64,000 nt of DNA, taken from Sphingobium lactosutens DS20 (lineage in GTDB: Bacteria > Pseudomonadota > Alphaproteobacteria > Sphingomonadales > Sphingomonadaceae). The notes beneath the pieces were generated by a model that made no database searches, was not told the origin of the DNA, and saw only the letters and a program-made list of their open reading frames with translations. This document shows, one piece after another, positions 18,601 through 28,296 of this stretch (positions are counted from its first letter, which is position 1; the number at the start of each line of letters is the position of its first letter). Position numbers and translations under genes: made by a program. The stretch spans positions 62,001-126,000 of the forward strand of contig NZ_ATDP01000101.1 in the NCBI RefSeq assembly GCF_000445105.1, written 5' to 3'.

Positions 18601-19056
18601 ACCGACGACGACGATCTCTGCTCCGTCAGCTCCCTGCGGTTCGGCGGGCAGGGGCGCGGGCGCGGCATCCGACATGGCGCCTGCCACCTGCATTTCGGCA
18701 AAGGCGATAGGGCGCTGCGCCTTATTGTCCCCGCGCAGCGCCGACAAATTCCTGTCGCGCAGCGTCACCACGTCATTGCGATCCGACGCGATCACCAGGT
18801 CGGTGCCGCGGATCAGGCGCTTGAGCGCCTGGCGCGCGTCATAGGCGCCCTGCAGGCGCGGCGTGCGGGTATCGCGCAATTTGCGCGCCGGGGCGATGAT
18901 CTGCAATCCGCTTTGCAGGGCAAAGGATGGCAATATGTCGGCGGCGCGGCCTTCGGGCAGGTCGAAATTGCGTTGCTGCGCCATCGCCGTGCCGCTTCCG
19001 AGCGCCAGCGCGCTCGCCCCGCCCAGGATCATGGCCGTCCATTTCAATCTGGTCAT
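15634..19056 (-). CDS. TonB-dependent receptor with N-terminal STN signalling domain
   Basis: Outer-membrane transporter of 1140 aa. It has a signal peptide (ending GTAMAQQ), then an STN domain at about residues 28-103 (FDLPEGRAADILPSFALQSG, LIRGTDLVIAS), a plug (LPVSVVGQEQVDAVAAVSGG, TLLLINGRR, VEVLRDGAAALYGSDAVAGV) and a beta-barrel of about 800 residues with typical sites (GFRLRGSWSQGFRAPNLEVL; NPDLKPEESTSWNFGAV). The STN domain is the transducer used to talk to FecR-type anti-sigma factors, and fecI/fecR-like genes lie divergently next door. The substrate is unknown; two exported hydrolases in the locus suggest a peptide-like compound. It is translationally coupled to the downstream GGT-fold gene. 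Confidence 0.95.
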   Translation of the reverse strand: MTRLKWTAMILGGASALALGSGTAMAQQRNFDLPEGRAADILPSFALQSGLQIIAPARKLRDTRTPRLQGAYDARQALKRLIRGTDLVIASDRNDVVTLRDRNLSALRGDNKAQRPIAFAEMQVAGAMSDAAPAPLPAEPQGADGAEIVVVGTQIKGAKTTGALPVSVVGQEQVDAVAAVSGGDLFRSIPQLGGVTFNEQVLGGGSGNAARGDVSTVSLRGLGQGNTLLLINGRRTVLHPTSQAITGVVDSGVPTFGFNANTIPVGAIERVEVLRDGAAALYGSDAVAGVVNNVLKSNFTGATFDAQYGAAEGTNLREFTVNGLVGFNFGGGRGNISLFGGYAQKSKLYNSDQDYTANLDRRPYVVGTPFEGNAAFNGTSTSTPWGTFQATGSGIITSNGVALTNASQQFHIQPSTNPGCQVAATTPGMCWDDASGTTQMATVDSNLRYDANQTFSDLTTQPSVRRINLFSFINYELTDNLDFFGEVGFYRGKTEAIIGSGGSLGNIPITVAADAYWNPLGPTLLADGSVNPNRLPGLVGVPDEGLPVTIRSLNYVDAGKKMVNVTNYQYRFLGGLRGSFGDWNWESAGLYTWATVKDVMDGTSSTLLQAAINKTTPDAYNPFNGGCVDTPSVGDCTPNDEAVVDSFRIQSTRRNKTTLALWDLKISNANLLDLWGGNSVGIASGVEFRRETYRDNRDPRQGGVAGVDITYTDAVTGIFYGSDLMGASPSPDVSGSRKVWSAYAELALPLVSPEMEIPMIRSFDIQVAGRYERYSDVGDVAKPKVAASWDLLQGFRLRGSWSQGFRAPNLEVLNTATLDRVNGGTEYILCEADLRAGRISSFSQCARNVSVLRRSGGNPDLKPEESTSWNFGAVLQPPLPDGLGQVTFTVDRWRIKQKGVVGLLDYQNALNLDYLLRVQGSSNPAVVRREPTADDIALVAGTGLAPVGELLYVTAPFQNLLPIQVDGIDFNLDYRVNTSSFGNFSLNVNAARLIKYQVDAPAAVQAVIDGQADGTINAAVPVSGGGDVVKRDGQPRWRISGNLTWDYGPVRIGAFTQFISDVYQNGVFDAAGNNFVVKGQTTVNLYATYKFDQGMMKGTAITIGARNIFDKNPPLASTGYLSSLYQPQARYWYTSIKKSF

Positions 19057-19401
19057 GTCTTCGCTTCCCCCTCATGACGCGCCATGGGCGCGCACCTTCC
19101 CCCGGGCGCACGGCTGCCACCGCGCACCGGACTGGCTGATCGACAAGAAATCCCACTGCTTCGATGCCGGTATCGCTGCCGACTGACGCCTCTCTGCACC
19201 TTCCTTGCGGAAAGCGGCGGCATCCCCTCCCTGCGTCCGGCTGCATGGCCGCCGGTCACATGAGGAAAGACAGCGGCGCGCACATTATCCGCCATGGTGC
19301 CGTCACATTTTTTACATGACGCCTGTTTTTCATCCGATACGGCGGATTTGCTCCACCCCTTCGTTGAACAGCGATGATCGTCTTGGGGAAGGGATCGACC
19401 G
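19057..19401. other. Divergent promoter region between TonB receptor and sigma-factor gene
   Basis: About 345 bp. No gene is credible here. A GGGGGAAG ribosome site for the receptor lies at its left edge, and an AT-rich block (TTTTTTACATGACG and flanks, about 19311-19335) probably carries the promoter for the sigma operon or receptor. No clear repeat or operator palindrome is seen. Confidence 0.6.
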
Positions 19402-20025
19402 ATTCAGGACAGCAGGGCTTTCTGGCTGGCGCGCCACATATGTCCGCACGAACCGGCGTTAAGACGCTGGCTTTCGGGCCGCATTCAGCATGGCGTTCTG
19501 ATCGACGACGTGATTCAGGAAACCTATGCCAAGCTTGCCAGCTTGGCCGCCGTCGACCATATCGAAAATCCCCGCGCCTATTTCTTCCGCGCCGCGCTGT
19601 CGGTGGTGGCGAGCGAATTGCGCCGCGCGCCGGTCGTATCGATGGAGACGCTGAGCGAGGTCGAGCGGATGACGTTCGCCGCCGACGATCTGCCACCCGA
19701 CATTCAGGCCGAACAGCGCGAGGAGTTTCGGCTGGTCGCCGACGCGATCGACCAGTTGCCCGCGCGGTGCCGCGAAGCCTTTATGTTGCGCAAGGTGCAG
19801 GGATTGTCGCAGCGGGAAACCGCGCAGCGGTTGGGCTTGTCGGAAAGCACGGTGGAAAAGCATGTCGGTCGCGGCATCCGGCACCTGATAAATATTTTCG
19901 GACGTGGCGGAAAATCCGGTCAGCCCGCGTCTTACGACCAAATCCCGGATACGGAGCATCATGACAGCCAGGGACAGCAGCGCGCAGATCGAGCAACAGG
20001 CGGCCATATGGGCGGCCCGTCTTGA
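19402..20025 (+). CDS. FecI-like ECF sigma factor (start codon unresolved)
   Basis: Extracytoplasmic-function sigma-70 of the cell-surface-signalling class. Region 2 reads IDDVIQETYAKLASLAAVDH, then IENPRAYFFRAALSVVASELRR; region 4 reads LPARCREAFMLRKVQGLSQR, then ETAQRLGLSESTVEKHVGRG. Homology continues upstream of the first usual start (GTG 19510): WLARHICPHEPALRRWLSGR is the normal N-terminus of this family, yet no ATG, GTG or TTG exists between the in-frame TGA at 19375-19377 and 19510. An ATT at 19402 lies 8 bp after GGGGAAGGGA and is my provisional start; CTG 19426 or a single-base frameshift after ATG 19374 are alternatives. Its 3' end overlaps fecR. It should transcribe the divergent receptor. 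Confidence 0.85.
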   Translation: MQDSRAFWLARHICPHEPALRRWLSGRIQHGVLIDDVIQETYAKLASLAAVDHIENPRAYFFRAALSVVASELRRAPVVSMETLSEVERMTFAADDLPPDIQAEQREEFRLVADAIDQLPARCREAFMLRKVQGLSQRETAQRLGLSESTVEKHVGRGIRHLINIFGRGGKSGQPASYDQIPDTEHHDSQGQQRADRATGGHMGGPS

Positions 20026-20917
20026 CGCGCGCGCGCTGACCCCGGCGGAACAGGCGGACCTGGATGCCTGGCTCGCCGGCGACAGCCGCAGGCTGGGCGC
20101 CTGGGCGATGGCGCGGGCGGCGCTGGCGCGCGTGGAGCTGGCGCAGGCGTCCGGGAATACCCATGCCCCCGCCCGTATCCCATGGCTGAACCGTCGGTTC
20201 CTGCTGCGCGGCGCGGGCATGGCGCTGGCGGCGTCGGCGGTCGGGGCGGTTGCCCTTGGCCTGTGGAGCGAGGGCGATCATTATGCGACCGGCAAGGGCG
20301 AAATGCTGCGCATCGCCCTGTCGGACGGCAGCATCGTCAATTTGAACACCGCCAGCGAAATGGACGTGCAGTTCTCCGATCAGCAGCGCAGGATCGTCCT
20401 GCGCGGCGGCGAGGCGCTGTTCGCCGTCGCCAAGGATGCGTCCCGGCCCTTCGTCGTCATTGCCGGTGATGCGCGGGTCCGCGCGGTGGGCACGGCCTTC
20501 ACCGTCCGCCACGAAGCGCGCCGCCCGGTCGATGTCATCGTCAGCGAAGGCGTGGTGGAGGTGAGCGAGCCCAAGGCGGCGCCGGTCCGTGTATCCCAAG
20601 GGATGCGCGCGATGGTCGATCCCCGCGCCGCGACCCCGATCGAGACTGCGGCGATCGCGCCCGACACGATCGAACAGGAACTCTATTGGCGCGAAGGCAA
20701 GATCGCCTTTCGTGACACCACGCTGGCCAGCGCAGCCGCCCAATTTGCCCGTTACAATGACGAACATATCGTCATCACCGATCCGGTGCTGGCGCAGGAA
20801 ACCATTACCGGGCTGTTCATCGCCAATGATCCGCGCGGCTTTGCCCAGGCGGTGGCCGAAAGCCTGGGCGTGGTGACGCGGATCGACGCTGGCCGGATCA
20901 TCTTGAGCCCGTCCTGA
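19961..20917 (+). CDS. FecR-like anti-sigma factor / signal transducer
   Basis: Single-pass inner-membrane regulator of 318 aa. The cytoplasmic N-terminal sigma-binding domain has the family pattern IEQQAAIWAARLDARALTPA then DLDAWLAGDSRRLGAWAMAR. One membrane helix follows at about 87-105 (GAGMALAASAVGAVALGLW), then a periplasmic FecR domain (LSDGSIVNLNTASEMDVQFS, VRAVGTAFTVR) and a C-terminal STN-like contact region (LASAAAQFARYNDEHIVITD). The start at 19961 overlaps the sigma gene by 65 bp, implying tight coupling. It should relay occupancy of the STN-type TonB receptor to the FecI-like sigma. Confidence 0.94.
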   Translation: MTARDSSAQIEQQAAIWAARLDARALTPAEQADLDAWLAGDSRRLGAWAMARAALARVELAQASGNTHAPARIPWLNRRFLLRGAGMALAASAVGAVALGLWSEGDHYATGKGEMLRIALSDGSIVNLNTASEMDVQFSDQQRRIVLRGGEALFAVAKDASRPFVVIAGDARVRAVGTAFTVRHEARRPVDVIVSEGVVEVSEPKAAPVRVSQGMRAMVDPRAATPIETAAIAPDTIEQELYWREGKIAFRDTTLASAAAQFARYNDEHIVITDPVLAQETITGLFIANDPRGFAQAVAESLGVVTRIDAGRIILSPS

Positions 20918-20981
20918 TCGGTTCGGGCGAGCGCAACGCGTTTCTCCTGCACGCGCATGGAGAAAAGGGGGAGAAGCAGAC

Positions 20982-22856
20982 ATGAGGACGAAGGACCCGG
21001 CAACGGGATGGAGCCGTCGCGCGCTCGGCGCATGGGCTGTGGGCGGCGGCGCGGCCATGGTCGCAGGCCTGTCGGAGGCCGCCGCCCAGACGCCCCCGCC
21101 GCCGCCCGAACCCACGCGCCTTAAAAGCGCGGGCGAAACGCTGCGGCCCGAAATCGTCGGCAATTTCGGCATCGTCGCGGCCGGTCGCCATTATGCCGTG
21201 GCGGCGGGCACCCGCATTTTGATGGCGGGGGGCAATGCCACCGACGCGGGCGTCGCGGCCGTCTTTGCCGCCGCCGTCACCGAAATATCGCATTTCGGCT
21301 TTGGCGGCGAAGCGCCCACGATCATCTATGACAGCGGCTCGAAGGATGTAACGGTCATCAACGGGCAGGGGACAGCCCCGGCGCTCGCCACGCCCGACAG
21401 GTTCGCGTCCCTTGGCATGATCCCGGGCAACGGCCCGACGGGCGGGACGATTCCTGCCATGGTCGACGCCATGGCGCGCGCGCTGCAACTCAATGGCACC
21501 ATGTCGCTCGATCAGGTGATGCAGCCCGCGATCGAGCTGGCCGACGGCTTCGTCATGTATAATTTCCTGGCCGAGGTGTTTGTCAGCCAGCAGAAGGCGA
21601 CGGCAAAATACAAGACCGCCTATGACGCTTATTACCCCGGCGGCGCGCTGCCCAGGGTCGGCGAGATATTCCGCCAGCCCAATCTGGCGCGCACGATGCG
21701 CGCCATCGCCGCGGCGGACAAGGCGACGCTTGCCCGGACCAAGGATCGCAAGGCCGCGATCCAGGCCGGGCGCGATGAATTTTACAAGGGTGATATTGCG
21801 CGGCGGCTCGGCGCGGCGATGGAAGCGGACGGCGGCCTCATGCGCTATGCCGACCTTGCCAGCTACCAGGGCAAGACGGAGGCACCGGTCACGACGGACG
21901 TGTTCGGTTATACCGTGTGCAAGGGCGGCTTCTGGAGCCAAGGTCCAGCGCTGCTGATCGCGCTCAACATCGCCGAAGCGGCCGGCATCGGCGCGATGGA
22001 GCCGGGCGGCGAAGCCTATCTTCACACGATGGCGGAATCGATCAAGCTCGCCTTCGACGATCGCAACGCCTATTTTGGCGATCCCGACTTTGCCAAGGTG
22101 CCGGCCAAGGCCCTGTTGTCCAAGGCCTATGCCGCCCAGCGCGCCAAGCTGATCGGACCCAAGGCGTCGCTGGAGCATCGCTATGGCGATCCATGGGCGA
22201 TGGAGGTCGGCGCGCGACCAGCGCCGGTCTTCACGCCCCATATGCTCAAGAAGCCGCCGGTCCCCACCGCCGACACGACCGCGATCGAGGTGGTGGACCG
22301 GCATGGCAATCTGTTCAGCTGCACGCCCAGTTCCGGCTGGATGCTGGGCGGCGCCTATATTGCCGGCGACACGGGCGTGCCGATGAGCAATCGTATGACC
22401 GTCTTCGATCTCGACCCTGAAAGCCCCAATGTCCTGGCGCCGGGCAAGCGGCCGCGCACGACCCTGTCGCCGTCGATGGTGATGAAGGATGGCGCGCCCT
22501 ATCTCGCCATCGGCACGCCGGGCGGCGACAATCAGGACCAGCAGATCATGAATGTGCTGCTGCGCGTGCTCGCCTTTGGCCAGCCGCTACAGGCGGCGAT
22601 CGAAGCGCCGCGCATTAATTCCAGTCATTTCCACGGCTCCTTCGCAATCAAGAAGGACGAACCGGGCGTGCTGGAGATTGAGGATCGGGTGCCGCAGGCG
22701 GTTCGCGACGGGCTGGCCGCGCGCGGGCACAAGCTCGACGTGCTGGGGCCGTTCGGCGTGTCGACCGGCATCGTCGCGGCGGGCGTCGTGCCGGAAACCG
22801 GCACCCTGCGCGGCGCGGCGGACGTGCGGCGCGAACGTTATGTCTTTGGTTGGTAA
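20982..22856 (+). CDS. Gamma-glutamyltransferase-family Ntn hydrolase (second copy, exported)
   Basis: A 624-aa paralogue of the GGT-fold enzyme on the other side of the locus. The N-terminus has WSRRALGAWAVGGGAAMV, a Tat-like signal, then a Pro-rich linker. The catalytic Thr is Thr432 in ADTTAIEVVDRHGN. As in the first copy the carboxylate-clamping Arg is absent (INGQGTAPALA against DFREMAP of the E. coli enzyme), while the Ser-Ser pair is conservatively Thr-Thr (RPRTTLSP). Residues matching the acidic amino-group binder (NNQMDD in E. coli) read SNRMTV. It follows fecR by 64 bp with a GGGGGAGAAG ribosome site, so its expression belongs to the signalling operon. Substrate unknown. Confidence 0.88.
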   Translation: MRTKDPATGWSRRALGAWAVGGGAAMVAGLSEAAAQTPPPPPEPTRLKSAGETLRPEIVGNFGIVAAGRHYAVAAGTRILMAGGNATDAGVAAVFAAAVTEISHFGFGGEAPTIIYDSGSKDVTVINGQGTAPALATPDRFASLGMIPGNGPTGGTIPAMVDAMARALQLNGTMSLDQVMQPAIELADGFVMYNFLAEVFVSQQKATAKYKTAYDAYYPGGALPRVGEIFRQPNLARTMRAIAAADKATLARTKDRKAAIQAGRDEFYKGDIARRLGAAMEADGGLMRYADLASYQGKTEAPVTTDVFGYTVCKGGFWSQGPALLIALNIAEAAGIGAMEPGGEAYLHTMAESIKLAFDDRNAYFGDPDFAKVPAKALLSKAYAAQRAKLIGPKASLEHRYGDPWAMEVGARPAPVFTPHMLKKPPVPTADTTAIEVVDRHGNLFSCTPSSGWMLGGAYIAGDTGVPMSNRMTVFDLDPESPNVLAPGKRPRTTLSPSMVMKDGAPYLAIGTPGGDNQDQQIMNVLLRVLAFGQPLQAAIEAPRINSSHFHGSFAIKKDEPGVLEIEDRVPQAVRDGLAARGHKLDVLGPFGVSTGIVAAGVVPETGTLRGAADVRRERYVFGW

Positions 22857-22869
22857 GGGGGAATATAGG

Positions 22870-25824
22870 ATGACAGTGTCGCTCAAGGCCATGGCCCTCC
22901 TCGCATGGCTTGGCACGGCCGCGCCGGTGCTGGCCCAGCCCGCCAACCTCCCGCCGCCCGGCGGCGAAAAGCCGATCGCGTTCGACGTGCATGAAGGCAC
23001 GTCGATGGCGGTATCGGCCTCCCCCGATGGCAAATGGCTGGCGGTCGACCTGCAAGGCAGTCTCTGGATCATTCCAGCCGCCGGGGGCAAGGCGCGGCGC
23101 ATCACCGACTATTTCAATGACGCGCGCCAGCCCGTCTGGGCGCCCGACGGATCGCATCTCCTCTATTTCGCCTATCGCGACGGCGGTTATGACCTGTGGA
23201 CGATCAAGCCCGACGGCAGCGACATGCGCAAGGTGACGCAAGGGGCCTATGACGATCGCGAGCCGGTCTATTCGCCCGACGGCAGGACCATCGCCTTTTC
23301 CTCCGATCGCAGCGGCAATTACGACATCTGGACGATGGACGTCGCGACCGGGGCGATGAAGCAGATCAGCAGCAATCCGCGCGAAGACCGGATGCCGACC
23401 TGGTCGCCCGACGGCCAGCGCATCGCCTATGCGGGCGCGGACGGGGCGAGCACCGCCATTTACGTCACCAGCCTGGGCAACGGCGCGGAAACGCTGCTGA
23501 AACAGGGTGATGGCAAGGTCGACGCCCCCTCCTTCGGCCCCGACGGCGCGCTTGCCTATGTCGTGCAGGATGCAAGCGGCAGCCATTTGGTCATCGATGA
23601 CAAGATTGTCAGCGGCACCGAAAATGTCTTTCCCTTCCGTATCTCCTGGGGATCGGGCGGGCGCTATCATTATGTCTCGGACGGCAAGATCCGGCAGGGC
23701 GGTTCGCGGAAATCCACCGTCGATTTTGCAGCGACGCTGGAAGTCGTTCGGCCCAATTATGCCCGTGCCAAACGCGACTGGGATTCGACCGCGCCGCGCA
23801 AGGCGCTGGGCATCACCCATCCACGCCTTTCCCCCGATGGCAGTCGCATCGCCTTTGTCGCGCTCGGCGACCTGTATGTCGTCTCATCGAAGGGCGGAAA
23901 GCCCGAAAATCTCACCAATGACGCCGCGCTCGACGCCGACGCCGACTGGTCGCCCGATGGCAAGAGCATCGTCTTTTCCTCCGACCGGGTCGGCGGCCTG
24001 CCGCAGCTCTTCATCAAGGATCTGAAGACCGGCAAGGACCGGCAACTGACCAGCATGGACACGCAACCGCTGGGCGCGGCCTGGTCGCCGGATGGCAAGC
24101 AGATCGCCTTCATCGACGTCGATGGCCGCTGGGGCGTGGCGGGCGTGTGCGTGGTCGATGTCGCGAGCGGCAAGGTGACGCGGCTCCAGGGATCGCTCGG
24201 CCAGCCCGGCAGCCCCAGCTGGTCGGCGGACGGCAAATATGTCGTCATCAGCCTGTCCTATAAATATTCCAACAGCTTCCGCGAAGGGACCAATCAGGTC
24301 TATGTCATTCCGGTCGACGGCACGACCAAACCCTTCTGGCAGATACCGCAGGACAATATGTCGCTCGACACGCGCAGCGGCAGCGGCCCGGTGTGGTCGC
24401 CTGACGGCACCCGCATGGCGGGCATCTATGAAGGCCTGCTGAAGGTCTGGCCGGTCGCGGCCGACGCCAGGCCGCTTGGCCCGGCGCGCAGCTACACGTC
24501 GGACATCGCCTTCTTCCCCACCTGGAGCGGCGATGGCAAAACCATTCTGGTTCAGTCGAACGACGCGCTAAAGACCGTCAATCTGGAAACCGGCGTCATC
24601 ACCGACGTACCGATCGACCTTACGTACCGTCTCGCCAAGCCGACCGGGCGCACCATCATTCATGTGGGGGCGCTGGTCGATTCCGTCACCGACGCAACGC
24701 AGACGAACAAGGATATCGTCATCGACGGCAACCGGATCACCGCCATTCGCGATCATGATCCGGCCCAGAGCGACAAGACCGCGCGCTATGTCGACGCCAG
24801 CACTCTGACCGCCATCCCCGGCCTCATCGAATATCATTCCCACATCCAGAAGGATTTCGGATCGAACCTGGAAAAAGCCTGGCTGGCCTATGGCATCACC
24901 ACCGTGCGCGACCCCGGCACGCAGGTCTATGACGCGATCGAGGATAGGGAAGCAGCAGAAGCGGGCGTGCGGATCAGCCCGCGCCTATACACCGGCGGCC
25001 CGCTGCTCGAATGGCAGCGCGTCTATTACAAGATGGGCATCGCCGTCTCCAGCCCCGCGCATCTGGAACGCGAGCTGGGCCGCGCCCGCGCGCTTCGATA
25101 TGACATTCAGAAAAGCTATGTGCGCATGCCCGACCTGTATCAGCGGCGCATCGTGGAGGCGGCGCACGCGATGGGTATTCCGGTGTCGGGCCATGAAATC
25201 TTCCCCGCCGCTTATTCGGGCGTTGATGGCACCGAACATATGGGCGCAACCAGCCGGCGCGGCTATTCGCCCAAGCAGGGGCCGGGCGGCATGGCCTATG
25301 AGGATGTAATCCAGCTGTTCGGACAAAGCCGGCGGACGCTCACACCGACCAATTTCGGCGCGCTCACCGGCTATCTGCAAAGGCATCCCGACTATCGCAA
25401 TGATCCGCGGGTCAAGCTCTATCCTGGCTGGGCGCAGGAGAGCGTGACGCAGGATGACGATGCGATCGCCCGCATCGTCGGTCCGCTGCTCAAGGGCGGC
25501 CTTGCCTCCATGAAGAAGATGTATGACGCGGGCACGCAGGTCGTGGCCGGCACCGATACGATGATCGCGACCAACCTCCATGCGGAAATCGCGTCCTATG
25601 TCGATGGCGGGCTGACCCCGTTTCAGGCGTTGCAGACCGCCACTGTCAATGCGGCCCGCGCGCTCAATCTGGATGCGGGCACTCTGGAGCCGGGCAAACT
25701 GGCCGACATCGCCCTGATCGAAGGGGACCCACGCGCCGACATCGCCAATACGTTCAAGGTGAAGACGGTGGTCGCCAATGGCGTCTTCCACCAGGTGGCG
25801 GACCTGATCGCCGCCGTGCAGTAA
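22870..25824 (+). CDS. Secreted TolB-type beta-propeller amidohydrolase
   Basis: A 984-aa periplasmic protein: signal peptide (ending APVLAQ), about residues 45-600 of WD40/PD40 propeller repeats (SPDGKWLAVDL, SPDGRTIAFSSDRSGNYDIW, SPDGKSIVFSSDRVGGLPQL), then an amidohydrolase domain. Metal ligands are visible as His656 and His658 (IEYHSHIQ), a later His (VSGHEIFP) and Asp of AGTDTMI; the ending LDAGTLEPGKLADIALIEGD is typical of imidazolonepropionase-like amidohydrolases. The family includes Xaa-Pro/Xaa-Arg-like dipeptidases, so cleavage of a peptide or cyclic amide is plausible. It is the last gene of the fecI-fecR-GGT operon, 13 bp behind the GGT-fold gene. A longer frame from 22552 lies inside that gene and is rejected. 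Confidence 0.92.
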   Translation: MTVSLKAMALLAWLGTAAPVLAQPANLPPPGGEKPIAFDVHEGTSMAVSASPDGKWLAVDLQGSLWIIPAAGGKARRITDYFNDARQPVWAPDGSHLLYFAYRDGGYDLWTIKPDGSDMRKVTQGAYDDREPVYSPDGRTIAFSSDRSGNYDIWTMDVATGAMKQISSNPREDRMPTWSPDGQRIAYAGADGASTAIYVTSLGNGAETLLKQGDGKVDAPSFGPDGALAYVVQDASGSHLVIDDKIVSGTENVFPFRISWGSGGRYHYVSDGKIRQGGSRKSTVDFAATLEVVRPNYARAKRDWDSTAPRKALGITHPRLSPDGSRIAFVALGDLYVVSSKGGKPENLTNDAALDADADWSPDGKSIVFSSDRVGGLPQLFIKDLKTGKDRQLTSMDTQPLGAAWSPDGKQIAFIDVDGRWGVAGVCVVDVASGKVTRLQGSLGQPGSPSWSADGKYVVISLSYKYSNSFREGTNQVYVIPVDGTTKPFWQIPQDNMSLDTRSGSGPVWSPDGTRMAGIYEGLLKVWPVAADARPLGPARSYTSDIAFFPTWSGDGKTILVQSNDALKTVNLETGVITDVPIDLTYRLAKPTGRTIIHVGALVDSVTDATQTNKDIVIDGNRITAIRDHDPAQSDKTARYVDASTLTAIPGLIEYHSHIQKDFGSNLEKAWLAYGITTVRDPGTQVYDAIEDREAAEAGVRISPRLYTGGPLLEWQRVYYKMGIAVSSPAHLERELGRARALRYDIQKSYVRMPDLYQRRIVEAAHAMGIPVSGHEIFPAAYSGVDGTEHMGATSRRGYSPKQGPGGMAYEDVIQLFGQSRRTLTPTNFGALTGYLQRHPDYRNDPRVKLYPGWAQESVTQDDDAIARIVGPLLKGGLASMKKMYDAGTQVVAGTDTMIATNLHAEIASYVDGGLTPFQALQTATVNAARALNLDAGTLEPGKLADIALIEGDPRADIANTFKVKTVVANGVFHQVADLIAAVQ

Positions 25825-25832
25825 GCGAACAG

Positions 25833-25863
25833 GCCGCCGGGATGCGTCGCGCACCCCGGCGGC
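25833..25863. terminator. Hairpin between convergent amidohydrolase and katG
   Basis: GCCGCCGGG (25833-25841) pairs with CCCGGCGGC (25855-25863), and the loop adds TGCG/CGCA pairs. It sits in the 45-bp gap between two convergent stop codons, so it could end both transcripts; there is no T-run. Confidence 0.6.
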
Positions 25864-25869
25864 TGATCG

Positions 25870-28092
<2,223 letters not shown>

Positions 28093-28296
28093 TCAATCGG
28101 CCGCTCGGGGGAACAGCGGCCACTAACCTATACGCCCCACGCGTGGCGGAAGGAAAATCGGAAAAACCGCTGACAGTGACAAGCGCAACCGAACAGTCCC
28201 TGCGACCGTTCGAGCCGATAAGGCGGTGATTGGCCGGCTTTGGTAAGGAAATCTTAGGATTGGTCGCTAAACTCTTGGCTAAGAAGGAAAGGGCGC

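Noticed and set aside
13802-25824. Lasso-peptide biosynthesis locus
   Set aside because: No precursor peptide, B-type protease/RRE or asparagine-synthetase-like cyclase gene is found; only the receptor/sigma/anti-sigma part is similar.
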